Positions 31,346-42,201 of a stretch of DNA of 55,624 nt are shown piece after piece (position 1 is the stretch's first letter; each line of letters begins with the position of its first letter). Both the position numbers and the translations under genes were made by a program. The notes below the pieces were generated by a model, which was not told the origin of the DNA, did no database searches, and saw only the letters and a list, made by a program, of their open reading frames with translations. Source of the stretch: Blattamonas nauphoetae (taxonomy: Eukaryota; Preaxostyla; Oxymonadida); assembly GCA_033064195.1 (NCBI GenBank), contig JARBJD010000422.1, forward strand, positions 1 to 55,624, written 5' to 3'.

Positions 31346-34300
31346 CCGAGAGGGGCCGGGGGTGGGAGTTGGGGTTCCCCAGAAGATTGTCCTTGCGGGG
31401 AGGCTGATGATGCAAACTGTGGGGATGTTGAAGGAGGGGGGCGAACTGGTTGTGTTGATTCGTAGTCGTACCGACCAGAACGACATGGTCCAATCAGATC
31501 GGCTGCGTTGGCGAGAAGCTTCGCAAAGTCCGAAGGATGGTTGTGTGCCATCCAGTCGACTGTTTGAGCCTGGCTCAGCTCGACTGACTTGCGATGGAAG
31601 GGGAAGAGAGTGAAGGCAGAGCGGACAAGGCGGAAGCAGGTCGAGAGCGTCTCGTGGATTGATTTGATGGAGTTCAAGTAGACCTGAACTGTTGTTTGAA
31701 TGGAGCCGCCCTTCTTCGCAACCAGTTTCTCGATTTCGAGGATGTTTTCGGGTGTGATGCCTGCGAATGTCTCGGATTGGCCTGAAAGATGGATGAGAGT
31801 TGCCATTCCCAGCCACAATCCGTCTCCGTGTTCGGCCCAGACATCCAGCTCGAGTGGGTTCTTGTGGAGTTCTGGTCCTTTCGGAGGGTTCTTCTTGTCG
31901 GCGTCTTCCATCCTCTTCAGAGTCTCCTGAGCCATCGACACTGCGCACACATCAATCACTCCTGCGCACACTTCAGACAGTGTCTTGGCGTGAACTGAAG
32001 GGGTGTTCAGGAATGGTAAGTCCAGATCCGACATGATTGTTCCGTCTGGACGCTGGTACGATGGGAAGGCGTCCACATCAGCGATGGACGTGGGCGGAGG
32101 GGGGACGAAGGTGGAGAGGGAGTGTGGTTGGAGGAGGCCGGGGAACTCGCCTTGGAGACTTGTCAGGTAGTTGAACAGACGAGAGAGGGTGTTTGCGAAG
32201 AAGGAGTGATTCACAATGTTGGTCCATGTCAGAGCTGCGTGAAGGAGATGATTGAATTCGGGTGTGGACAGAGCTGACACTGCAATCTGATGGGCTTGGA
32301 TGGGGCTTCCTTCCGCGATGCGTTGTGCTTGAGAAATGACCTGCTTCGTGTTGGGGAAGGCAGCGTTGAGCGAATATGCTGATGCGGCTGTGTTGTGGAT
32401 TACACTCTGCGAGTCCTGCACAACACACGCTGAGTCAAGTTGAACGATCGCAGCGAGAATGTTCCCGACACGAGCGAAGGCGTCAGTCAGCTCCATCACT
32501 CCTGCTCGCTTTGTGGCCAGCCCAACTCGAGTGGGCGAGAAGTATTGGATGAACTGCTCACCAGTCGCATCAAGCGGCATCTCCTTCATCGCATAGAACG
32601 GAAGGAGGAGAGTGTGTGACTTGACCAATGACAACGCCTCTTTAATGAACGATTCCAGAGCATCGTTGAGATTGTTGAATGTTGCAATCAGCTCTGTCTT
32701 TGGCATCATCTTCACCAGATTCGACATGTGAGGGATGGTTGAGAAGATCTGCGAGTTGAACGCGAACTGATTGGCGTAGATGGTGTTGTAGTAAGTTGTG
32801 AAGAGCTGCTCCGACGTGAATGCCTGGCGGAAGAGCGTCTTCATCCTGTCCAGCATCACTTTGTGGGTATTCGGCTTCCCTTTCAGTCGGAAATCGAACG
32901 ATTCCACGTTGAACTTCCACGATGGCGCCAGAATCGTCAGAATGATTGTCAGTGCTGAGTATGTTGCTTGTGACGAGTGTGTTGTGATCACACCAGAGCC
33001 GTTGGCTGTCTCTGAGATCAGACTCCAAGGATTCGAGAATTGGATGAAGTTGTCCAGCCAAGAGTAGCATTTGTGGAGTGTGTCCATCAGACGAGATCCA
33101 ACCGTCACTGTTTCTGTCTGGCCCATGCACAGCACAGCCTGTTTGGTGTTCTCAATCAGCATCTCTTCCACTCGCTCGGACACAATCTCTCCAAAATCGA
33201 TTCGATATCCAACGAACTCCACATCGTGCATTTCCAGGATCGGTCCATAGGGAAAGTATCGTGTGAGAGTCTTCGGCATGTTCAGACGTTTGGTCGAGGT
33301 CTTCCGAAGGGTTTGATCGTCGGTTCCTTCCATCTTGAGGGCGGTCCCGCCCTTTGAACGCTTGGAATCTCCTTCCACAAGCAGACGGAAGTCACTTTCC
33401 AGATCTTGACCCACAACCGTTCGTTTTGCGTGTTCGAAGATCTTTTCACTCAGCTCGTTCACCAAAAGGTTCAGGGCAAGGCGGGCTTCTCCAACGATCT
33501 CCAGATAGAGGGATTGAGATCGAAAGCGGTTCAGAGCGATTTTGGCTGCGTCAGAATACGTTGAGAACACACACATCAACTGATCGATGTGCTTGGGCTC
33601 CACGGTGAGGATCTGGTGGGTGAAGATCCACGGGGGAGAGGAGTCGAGAGGGTACTGGTCCTGCTTCTCAGTTGTGTGTCCTCGCTCCACGAACTCTTCT
33701 CGATACCACAGATAGCCAAGGTCGTCGAGCACGTTGACAGTGTCGGGAAGGGCATAGAGATAGCGAGTCATGAACGAGCGTTGCATGAAATGGGCCAAGA
33801 CTGCTTGATCTTCTTTGTCGATTTCTGCAGAAGAGAACTTTGAGTGCACAAAAGCAGGCGATCGGGGTGATGAGATGGAGGAAATTAAAGAGCGGAAGAC
33901 AAAGAGTTGAGTTTGGTGAGGAGGAACAACGAGAAGCGGGATGGGAGGAGGGACGAAGGTCTTCTCGTCCTTCCCTTTCAGAATCGGGTCGTTCGCAGGA
34001 GGGTTGCCCTGATGCCAACACGCGGCGACTTCTCGGATCATCAGAAGTCGGTTCACAATGTCGTTTTTCTTGTTTTTGATCGCTTTTTGGATCACTCGAC
34101 GAGATGTGTATTGGCAACAGGTTTGGATCTCGAAGAAGCTTGTTCTGTGGATGCAGGGAAGGAAGGTTGGGATGCAGCGGCGAAGACGAGAGGCCAGATT
34201 GCGCTGGGCAATGACAAGCAAGGCGAAGGCGGTTCGTTCGTGGCGACGAAAGTTGTAGCGGACTGATCGCTCAAACGTGGAGATGGTGTTGAGGTTGGCC

Positions 34301-36006
34301 TTAATCCGTGCACGACGAGGGATGGAGTACATTTTCAGCTCTTCGTCATCAATTTCGTTGCAGATCACATTGTTTGAGAAGTTGAGATATTTTCTCGCCA
34401 TGAACTCCGCCAAGTAATGACTGATTTGGGAAAGAAGTGTGAGAGACTCGAAGAACACGTTGGATGCGAACTCTGAGTCAACCCGGAGGACGTCAACTGG
34501 CTTTTGGGCACCGCCAGAGAAACTCTCCATTGTCGTGCCTGCACCTCCACCCAGTGCGTTGGAAGCTGTTGTACAATCTGCAATCGATTTTCCAGACCGA
34601 GGGAAATGGGTGGGAACCTTGACTCGTTCGGCATACGCTAGTCTGGCGAGTGTGGCACAGAGTTGGAATTCGAGTTCCGATTGGTATTTCACGATGTCAT
34701 ATCGTTCGTTGATGAATGAAGTATCGTCCTTCCATTCATCTGTTGGGAATGGACTTGGACAAATGTTGTTATCTCGCAAATACTTCTGAGGAGAGATGGA
34801 AAGTTCGAAGACGAGCGGGACGTGTGGATATCGTGTGAGGATCGTCTTAAGACCATCAATGTTGAGATTTCCCTTTTTGTAGACGTTGATTTTTTTGTTT
34901 TTGTCGACTTGAGCTAGTTGTCCGGTGTACAATTTGTCACGTTCTTTGTCGGGGAGTTTGAAGCATCCATCAATCAAACTCATTCCAAGACCCATCACTC
35001 GAATGAGCATGTGCTTTTCGTTTGATGTGAGGAAGTATCCTTTCTCAAAGTAATCCACAGCTTCGTTACAGAAGTGAACGAAGAAAAGATACGAGCTTCG
35101 AGAGAAGGAATAATTGGTGAGAGGAGAAAAGGGCGATAGAAAAATGAAAAAATGCGAAAAAATTGTGAACAAACCCAGGGATATCACGGATTTTGCGAAT
35201 GAATGAGCAGATGATTGAATTCGGTGTTCCGAAGAAGTTGATCATCACATGTTCATTTGATTTCATGAAACCGTCAACATTTGGATCAGGGTTTGTCATA
35301 TATGGTTTGAGGGTGCTGAAAGCAAATGGATGAGAATGAGGTTGGGTGATACTTTCGATATGAGATTTCATTCTTTGGTGCACTTTTTCTGTTTTTCACC
35401 TCATTCAAAAGGATGAGTTTGTCCAGCCCTTTCATCAACTCAAACATCAGGACATCGCTGCAGAAAGCGTTTTTCGGGTTGAGTTTGATGAGATGCTCAC
35501 AGATTCGAATCAGAGTGTTCGTTGCATCTGCACAAAACTGAAAAAAAGCAATATGTTCTGCAACCCGCTGTTCGATAACACGGACTTCTTCTTGTTTGAG
35601 TTGTTGTTTTGTTGATGTGTCTAATGAAAGCTGGATAACACAATAAAAGAGCTCAAAAAGGTTCAGATGACAGACTTCATTCATAATAGAAAGTGCAGGG
35701 ACGACACTTCTGAATGAATACATTCTGTCGGCTTTGGAATCCGCTTGGTCACACAAGAATTGCTGGGGATCTCATGAATAGTGAATGACAGACTAATTCT
35801 CGAGAAAATTCAACTTCATTTTGGTATTGAATCTTGAATCGTGGCATATCGTAGTAATTTGTTAGGTTTGCAGTTGGGTCTGAGGTAAAAGGTCGAACGA
35901 GTGCATCAACAACAGATGTAGGTCTGGGCTCGACTGGGGGATGTTGACTATCATATGGAATAGCAAGTTTTCGCAGATCTGATGTGATTTTATCTGCTTC
36001 TTGCAT
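30943..36006 (-). CDS. CYFIP/Sra-1/PIR121 homologue (SCAR/WAVE complex) with polyproline tail
   Basis: There are four readable exons: about 35,790-36,006, 35,400-35,745, 35,176-35,315 and 30,943-35,101. They encode about 1,600 residues, against about 1,250 for animal CYFIP. Family landmarks are EVRVIEQRVAEHIAFFQFCA, AVDYFEKGYFLTSNEKHMLI with RVMGLGMSLIDG, IKKAI-like KKNDIVNRLLMI, PWIFTHQILTVEPKHID, and DAAKIALNRFRSQSLYLEIV. GPILEMHDVEFVGYRIDFGE is also present, as is the C-terminal ELDVWAEHGDGLWLGMATLI. CYFIP binds active Rac1 and holds WAVE inactive, so it controls Arp2/3-driven actin assembly at the cell edge. Unusually, the last 140 or so residues (from about 31,370 down) are repeated PPPPPMGGGSV-type units ending PPPPPF at the stop. 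Such runs bind profilin or SH3 domains. The start codon at 36,006 is the most likely ATG, but an upstream exon cannot be excluded. Confidence 0.85.
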
Positions 36007-36191
36007 AGAGGAGGGATCTCTGAAACTGATCTAACCCATGAACTCCAAGTCAACTTCCCACTCGGCCAGTTTCGATGAGTCAGTAAATTGAAATGAATTT
36101 GAAAAAAGTGAGATCAGTATTCTACCATGAATCCAACTGACAATACGCTCTTTTTCGTTTTCAATGCAGTGTTCAGGGTTTTCCACATTCT

Positions 36192-36565
36192 GTGACTCCA
36201 ACTTCCGGTTCTTGGGTCTTACGAACTGGAATTAAGGGTGTGATCAGCCAAAACATTTATTCAACTGCATTTCAGTTTTCACCTATTCAACAATACTGCA
36301 GTACAGAACTGCTCGAATTGAATGAATGATTTTGTGATCGTTGTTCAGCAATCGTTTGTGAGCTCTCCTCATGACGAACCCATAATTCACTCTGATCGTC
36401 ACCCTGTTCGCACTTCACAAGTTTCACTCCAAATATTGTCTGTTATTTCTCCTCTCTAATTATGTTCTATTGATTTCCTTCACCATTATCATGAATTATG
36501 CGAAACTCCGACGATGAAATCTTATCTCAAGTTCGCGAGACCCAAGAACCGGAAGCCGGAGTGAC
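36192..36565. mobile_element. 374-bp MITE related to element E
   Basis: GTGACTCCAACTTCCGGTTC at 36,192 is matched in inverted orientation by GAACCGGAAGCCGGAGTGAC ending at 36,565; the CTTGGGTCT that follows on the inner side is also inverted. The ACTTCCGGT core and the spacing resemble the element at 14,226-14,629. The interior is AT-rich and non-coding. Confidence 0.55.
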
Positions 36566-36699
36566 AATGAATATATCTTGAAAAAAGCCAGGAGAAGTGA
36601 GTTGACAGACCTACATTATAGTTGTGTTAAAAATCTGTACATTTTCAACAATCCGATAGATGGGGATTGAAAAACATGGATTTGTCAAACTACGAACAA
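36566..36699. other. Short spacer between repeats
   Basis: AT-rich, nothing recognised. Confidence 0.5.
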
Positions 36700-37137
36700 T
36701 AAAAAGTGGTTCCGCGCCGAAACGCCTGTGTCAGGAGAAAACCTCAAAATACTGTGAAAGCCAGAAATGCACACATTTATCTCAACTTTTTCTCCTTTTT
36801 TCTCAACAACCAGCCATCCGTTTTGACTCTAATAAAATGCATTGTGATCGTAAACATCTCGACAAAAGCTGCTCAAAAAATAAACCGATTGTTTTCAAAG
36901 ATTTGTTTGTCGAGAATAATATGGGTTTTTTTCCATTGTCCCAAATACCCAGAATTTTTTCTCCAGATTTTTTTCAAAATGTTCATTTCACCAAAAAACG
37001 TTTTTATGAATAATTGCTTTCAAATCGATTCACTGATTGTTGAGATATTGCCGAAACGATTTTTTCTTCTGGCAAAAAGGGGGCATTTTGAGGTTTTCTC
37101 CCGATCCAGGCGTTTCGGCGCGGAACCCAATTTTTGA
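36700..37137. repeat. AT-rich repeat with 60-bp inverted ends, copy 1
   Basis: AAAAAGTGGTTCCGCGCCGA at 36,701 is followed by AACGCCTGTGTCAGG and GAGAAAACCTCAAAAT. The same series occurs in inverted order at 37,085-37,137 with a few mismatches. The interior (poly-T runs, ATTGTTGAGATATTG) is clearly similar to 43,140-43,580 in the same order, so this is a copy of a dispersed repeat family. Two open frames here are chance. Confidence 0.6.
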
Positions 37138-37223
37138 TTCTTAGTTTGATCAATAAATAGTTTTCAAGCCCCCTGTTACGGATGAATGAAAAGTTCGGTT
37201 TCATGAAAGGAATACTACGTTGT

Positions 37224-37455
37224 TCTGAGTTGGGTCAGAAATTTTGACACCATTCAAAAGTCCGAAGACCAACATTCAAAAAAAGCAATTCACTGCTCTT
37301 GTCGCAGCTTGATCAAAAATCTCGAAAAGATTATTTAATCATGTCATCCACCAATTCTAGAGAAAGGTTGATTTATTTCTCAACCATGAGAGGAGAATAG
37401 TTTTGAATGTTGGTCTTCGGACTTTTGAATGATGTCAAAAATTCTGACCCAGTTC
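37224..37455. mobile_element. Small inverted-repeat element, about 230 bp
   Basis: GGGTCAGAAATTTTGACACC plus ATTCAAAAGTCCGAAGACCA at 37,230-37,272 recurs in inverted orientation at 37,400-37,450 with two or three differences. The interior is short and AT-rich. It is MITE-like; the family is unknown. Confidence 0.55.
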
Positions 37456-38119
37456 CAGTCTGATTGACAAAACTGCAAGAAACCAATATGAAAGATATGA
37501 CGAGCATCGCATGCGTGTTCTCATCAGAGTCGAGATTGATGATGAGTTTTTTTGACTTCAACTGTCAGAGCGCCCTCTTTGGGAAGTTTGAGGAGATATA
37601 GAAAAATTGGGGGAAGGATCAGAACTCGTTCTATAAAACACTATTGAAATGATCGTAGAAACATCGAAAAGAGAGCAGTGTCAAATCCGAGAGATCAGAT
37701 CAAGGTTCGTATCATTTCATTTCATATAGTGAAACGTTTAAAGGTTTGTGGACTGCATGTTCTTCAATTGCGAACTTAGAGACGACGAAATGTCAAGGAC
37801 ACATTTGCGAGAAGAAACAGTTCGAAGTCGAGATCTTGTGGAAACATAAAAGATCTCCAACCCAGATTGCTTGAATAACTGCATCTCCCTGTAGACACTG
37901 CGAATGCACTGATCTCCCGAATATGAAATTCATACACCTCGAAGCTGCGACGGGGAATTTGGAGAAAGACGACAAAAGAGCTGGATGCTGAGATCGTGAA
38001 GATTGTGGAATCGAATCGATTTGTATCAAAAATGGAAATCAATGCAGAAATCAAAAACAAACTTCAAAATCTATGAGGGTGTTGATAGAATTGTTGATAC
38101 CAGTTAAGTCGAGCTGGAT
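37456..38119. other. Interval without a clear gene
   Basis: There are short frames on the minus strand (for example FDSTIFTISASSSFVVFLQI) but no start, domain or exon structure I would defend. Confidence 0.35.
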
Positions 38120-38780
38120 TTGACTCAAGCCTTTCAATCAACAAGTCATGAGTTCAATCCTTTCCCTCCACTTTTTTTGCCTATGGAACATCCTATCCAT
38201 CATCCGTATCGTTTTCTGGCGTGCAACATCCGACCGAATATGCTCAAATTCAATCCGAAAAGATTCGTTTCTTCCCAACACAAGATAGAATTTGCTCATC
38301 TATTCATTTTTTATCACTATTCAACGATGTGATTTTACCTTCTATGTTAGAAAGAAGACAGTATGTCAACCTTCCACACTCGCACATCCTTCTTCATATG
38401 GATATGATAGCTGCTGTCCTCCTTCGCACACAACATCACTTCTTCAACCACTTGACAAGTATGTGAACGCAACATTCAAATGACACCTCTCAAATTATCA
38501 ACCTATCAACTCGATCAATCCTTCAACTGAATCTCGACGCAATTATTTCACCTCCAATCTACTCCATGGGTTACACGCTGCTCTACCACCAAGTATCATT
38601 CAAGCTTCATTCCGCGTGTCTGGTATGTATCCTGTGTACGGAGAGACAGTTTTGAAGGACTTCCCCGAAACATACCCAACACATTTCAAACCGACTCCAC
38701 TCCTCATTGGTCGCAATTCCACATCTTTTCAAGGCCTCACCCAGATCTCCTCTCACGATTTGACCTCTATTTTGTCCTAA
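38120..38780 (+). pseudogene. Remnant of a pogo/Tigger/Jerky-type (DDE_1) transposase
   Basis: One plus-strand frame reads CCPPSHTTSLLQPLDKYVNA with TFK at about 38,410-38,480, the very characteristic 'PPHTTHLLQPLD...FK' motif of DDE_1 transposases. After a TGA and a change of frame, another reads HAALPPSIIQASFRVSGMYP with VYGETVLKDFPETYP (38,575-38,690), matching the usual 'I...SFR.tGIyP' segment that follows. The catalytic Asp upstream is not clearly readable, there are several frame changes, and the N-terminal DNA-binding part is missing. Old and inactive. Confidence 0.65.
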
Positions 38781-39489
38781 CCCAGTCATTTCAATGATAT
38801 TCATTCTTCACTATGGTTTTTCAATACTATCTAAACTTTCCGGCAAAAGTGACGATCCAACAAAGTAATTTTACGGGCTATCAAATTTGCTCTTCTTCAC
38901 CAGGATATCACTTTTCCTGTACTTATTTTTTCTGGTTTCGAATACTGCTGTCGCTAAACCTTCTGATGTTGATGTCTGTTCATTTATACGGCCTGATTTG
39001 TGGAGATCATGAGATCAACCCAACATTTTATCGATCTCATTCATGATTTCGTCTCCATCAACTGAAGATGACACCATTGCGATGGCTCCTTTCTCTCTTC
39101 CACGCTGTTTTGATAGCTTTGACCAGATAGATCAGCACATCAAGAATTAATCTCAACCGATTGGAATCAAATTTTGTCGAAAATCGAACCATGCAATGAA
39201 AGACGCACGATATCACTGTGTGTCACACGCAGAAACCATCAGAATCACAGGGTGATCGACCAAATACGTCAGCGCTAGATTGAGGTTGTGGTTGTGTCCT
39301 ATCATGAAGCTATTCCCATCCGAAAGGATCCACAGAATCAAAACCCTATAATCGTTTGACTCCGAATGTTGATGTTCTCCGGTCTTTACAATCTAGTCAT
39401 GTGTCGGAAGCTCAAATATAGGACATTTACTACCTGATATCACCGTCTCACCAATCAAATGATGGACATGATTCATTCGAAAATATCAT
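38781..39489. other. Interval without a clear gene
   Basis: Decayed-looking sequence between two transposase remnants. It may hold the unrecognisable 5' part of the MULE transposase that follows. Confidence 0.35.
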
Positions 39490-40203
39490 AGTCATGATTG
39501 TTAAAACAGCAATTCACAAAGTGTGGATTGGTGTCTGGACGAATATGGAGTCGTCTCCTCCTTTATGGTGCATTGAACTGTTTCTCTCCAGCTCTCTACT
39601 CAATTTCCAACTGTTGTTCTATTGAATGCAACATATTCGACAAATCGACTGGACGATTTATTTCACAATATGCTATGTGTGTTCCCTACGAGAAAGGAAC
39701 GAGGACTATGACTGGATCTTCCACCAACTTCTGTTCTCCCAATGTTCAAACACATGTGCATCTGGCACAAACTACGAAAGATCGAGGCCCGAATTCGAGA
39801 ACGATATGTGTTAATTGAACAAACAGACAAAGCTCTGCATTTCTACAGAAAATAATGGACCATTCTGAGTGCTTCCAGGGATACAACAGCCTTTGACGAT
39901 ACTGAAAAAAAGCATTTTATACAGACTTGAGTCGAAGATGACAGGAATTGAGACAATTATAAAAATCTATATTTGGAGAAACAGTGGTTTCCATTGTCTC
40001 CACACTTCATATATTGCTTTACAGATCGATATCCCCATCTTGGGAGACGTGCAACGTCCCCAGTCGTGGGGATGCATGCTGCTTTAAAACATCCTCTCTC
40101 ATCCCGAAATGTACGATTGGTGGAGACAGTCAGGCGAATTTTGGATTTCGATGCTAGCACATTTCTGGAACAAAATGACTGGAGAGAGGTGAATTTGTAT
40201 TGA
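39490..40203 (+). pseudogene. Remnant of a MULE (FAR1-type) transposase
   Basis: Plus-strand pieces in changing frames carry MULE landmarks in the right order. LLNATYSTNRLDDLFHNMLC (about 39,615) matches the family's 'DaTYkTN' segment with the first catalytic position changed to Asn. KHMCIWHKLRKIEARIRERY (about 39,750) matches the 'CiWH...N' segment. HLGRRATSPVVGMHAALKHP with LSSRNVRLVETVRRILDFDA (40,030-40,160) matches the 'TtsrvEs.HaaLK' segment. Frame changes lie between all three. It is inactive and diverged. It shows that MULEs were active in this genome, which fits the 9-bp duplication of the element at 899. Confidence 0.65.
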
Positions 40204-40532
40204 TGAATTGAATGAAAGAAGTGAATTATCTGCGGGCGTGATACTTTATCACAAGCAACTATTCTGATGAAGACGAGAACAAATAAAAGACCTTCACGTG
40301 TTTTTATCTCTTCAGGAATAATTTCAACACATTTTCATTTCCGTTCTCTTTTTTGCGGAGCAAAATAGCATAGTGTCAGTGATTCCGAATTTGGACAACT
40401 TGTCACGACTCTCAGGCGAACTCTTCCAAATGACACAATTGAAACCATTTCTGATGCAGTTCATTTCCTCCAAACAAGTACGGCCAATGATTACTCCTCG
40501 GCACCGATCTTGTAAGGGACCACTGCCCATGG

Positions 40533-40580
40533 ACTTGCGGACAGTTGGTGGCAGCCCCTTCGGGGTCACGGCCTGGACAA
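40533..40580. repeat. GC-rich hairpin repeat, copy 1
   Basis: ACTTGC, then CAGTTGGTGGCAGCCCCTTC, then GGGGTCACGGCCT. The core can fold as CCCC-TTCG-GGGG, a UUCG tetraloop stem if transcribed, within an outer GGC/GCC pair. A similar sequence is at 40,908. Confidence 0.6.
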
Positions 40581-40907
40581 GAACTTAGGAGAGACAGAGC
40601 TATACAGAGTAGCCATCTTTCTTTCACTTCTCACTGTTTTTCTCTTTCTCTCCATTTGTCTTCGTTGGAACGATTCTGTTTTTCACTTCACCTCGTCCAC
40701 TTGGACCATTTCGGCATGTTTTTTATTCCCCGTTAGTTATTTCTTGTCCATCCTTTTGTTTCCTCAACGACACTCCTTGGGAGAACCAACCTGTGAACTC
40801 TTAGTTCTCCGTTGGGTTTTTTCTTCCAGAACAGATACAGTATTTATTGTGTTTCTGGTGAATATCATGATCAGGTTAGCCCCTATATAAATCCAAAAGG
40901 GTCCAGA

Positions 40908-40955
40908 ACTTGCATTCAGTTGGTGCCAGCCCCGAGTGGGGCCACAGCCTAAACA
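40908..40955. repeat. GC-rich hairpin repeat, copy 2
   Basis: ACTTGC, then CAGTTGGTGCCAGCCCCGAG, then TGGGGCCACAGCCTAAAC. The stem GCCCC/GGGGC is kept while the loop differs (GAGT against TTCG), as is the flanking CAGTTGGTG and CAC.GCCT. Confidence 0.6.
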
Positions 40956-41619
40956 TTCATCTCATGGAAGGAAGAACAACAAGACTTTCTCCTTTTCCTT
41001 CACTCTCTTCTTTTAGGTTATCCTTTCAACACTCGCTGTGTTGATGAACCCTCGTTAAGACTTGGAGTGACTGCAAGGAACTCATTGGTGACGCTACTAC
41101 TACAAAAACTGTTTTGAATCCAAACGAATCTCAAAAACATTGATGAAAAGCCAGAAAAGACTGTGAGAGGACCAACGATTCTTAAATATGTTGCTGTTTT
41201 TCTTTTGACCATCATTTTGTCATCAAAGAACGTTTTCTGCTTTTTGTTTACAAAATTGAAAAACAGGGTGTGAAGATATGACAAAAACACATGAAAAAAG
41301 TGGCCAAAGCGAAGTATTTTGAGGTTTTCTCTGGTTCGCGTGGGGTATATTTTTGTTTTTCTCTGAGTTTAGCTAAACATTCAATCAAATCTTTATACTT
41401 TTACCAAAAATTTGATCACTTTTGTAAATTTTGCATTCTTCAGTGGGTAGAAAGATTGGATTGATAAAAGAGTGTTCAAAAATCCACAACCACAAACATC
41501 GAACGAACTGACACTCTCAAAAAAACCCTCGCCTATACGCAAGAACAAAAGGGAGGCTTGAATGAAAATAGGGTCATGGATTCGCTGAAAATCATTTACT
41601 AAATTTGTAGTCACAGAAT

Positions 41620-42201
41620 TTTGACTCGCTTCCCATACCCGAGGGCTCATTTTTCGACTTGCTCAGTCAACTAGCTTCGACACCAGAGGCGACCAAGACA
41701 CCGGAAATCAAGGTAGAAGTTCAGGATGTTCCGGTTACCCCTCCAGTCCAAACGGGGAACCTCAGCTCGCTCAAGTCGACGAAAAAAGTAAGAAAGACTA
41801 GACCCTCCAAGGGCAACACAAGCCTCTCCCAAGCACGACGAGCAAATCAACAACGAAAACGAGCTTGCAGATTCTGTTCCAAGGCCTTCGCAAGGTTCTC
41901 GCGAGTCCATCGCCATGAAAAAACGTGCTCCCTCAATCCAAAGAAACAAAAAAAGCCCTCCCGAGCCAAGGCGACAAAGAGAAGACTCAGAAACCAACAA
42001 ACCTGCTGCAAAACCAAAAAAATCTTCCCAAAAGGTCATCCTCATCCCCGAAGAGGACTCTTCCTAATCTTCTCCCAATATTTTGGTTTATCGCTTCTCT
42101 ATCCCTCTCGTCTATCCACTTCTTTTCTTAAAATAGGTCTTGATTCGACCATTTTCCACCTACAATGGAATCCACTCAAAACTGTCTCCTTTTTTTCCTA
42201 G
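41620..42201 (+). CDS. C2HC zinc-finger protein, possibly partial
   Basis: From an acceptor-like TTTGTAG at about 41,612 the frame reads NFDSLPIPEGSFFDLLSQLA and is then Thr/Pro-rich. A basic region (KKVRKTRPSKGNTSLSQARR) leads into a zinc finger, RACRFCSKAFARFSRVHRHE ending KTC, with spacing C-x2-C-x12-H-x3-C. A Lys-rich tail follows. A single finger with basic flanks suggests nucleic-acid binding. No upstream exon with a start codon was found. After about 42,000 an alternative frame (KPAAKPKKSSQKVILIPEED, stop near 42,068) looks more protein-like than the continuing frame, so the true C-terminus may be shorter. Confidence 0.5.
   Translation, partial: FDSLPIPEGSFFDLLSQLASTPEATKTPEIKVEVQDVPVTPPVQTGNLSSLKSTKKVRKTRPSKGNTSLSQARRANQQRKRACRFCSKAFARFSRVHRHEKTCSLNPKKQKKPSRAKATKRRLRNQQTCCKTKKIFPKGHPHPRRGLFLIFSQYFGLSLLYPSRLSTSFLKIGLDSTIFHLQWNPLKTVSFFS

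Larger units (their letters stand above)
40204..41619. other. Intergenic region with two hairpin repeats
   Basis: Apart from the two GC-rich hairpins listed separately I see no gene. The part around 41,283-41,390 resembles the right end of the AT-rich repeat at 36,700 (TATTTTGAGGTTTTCTC, then ATTTTTGTTTTT), so it is probably a third, decayed copy. Confidence 0.4.

Noticed and set aside
30899-31948. Several long frames on both strands around the proline-rich region
   Set aside because: They are produced by the CCN/GGN repeats of the CYFIP tail and show only Gly/Arg or Ser/Pro runs.
30943-36006. Identification as NAP1/HEM, the other large WAVE-complex subunit
   Set aside because: The segments around EKHMLIRVMG and PWIFTHQIL and their order fit CYFIP/Sra-1, not HEM proteins.
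36660-37137. Two overlapping plus-strand frames of 117 and 143 codons
   Set aside because: They lie within the inverted-repeat, poly-T-rich repeat and have no protein-like pattern.
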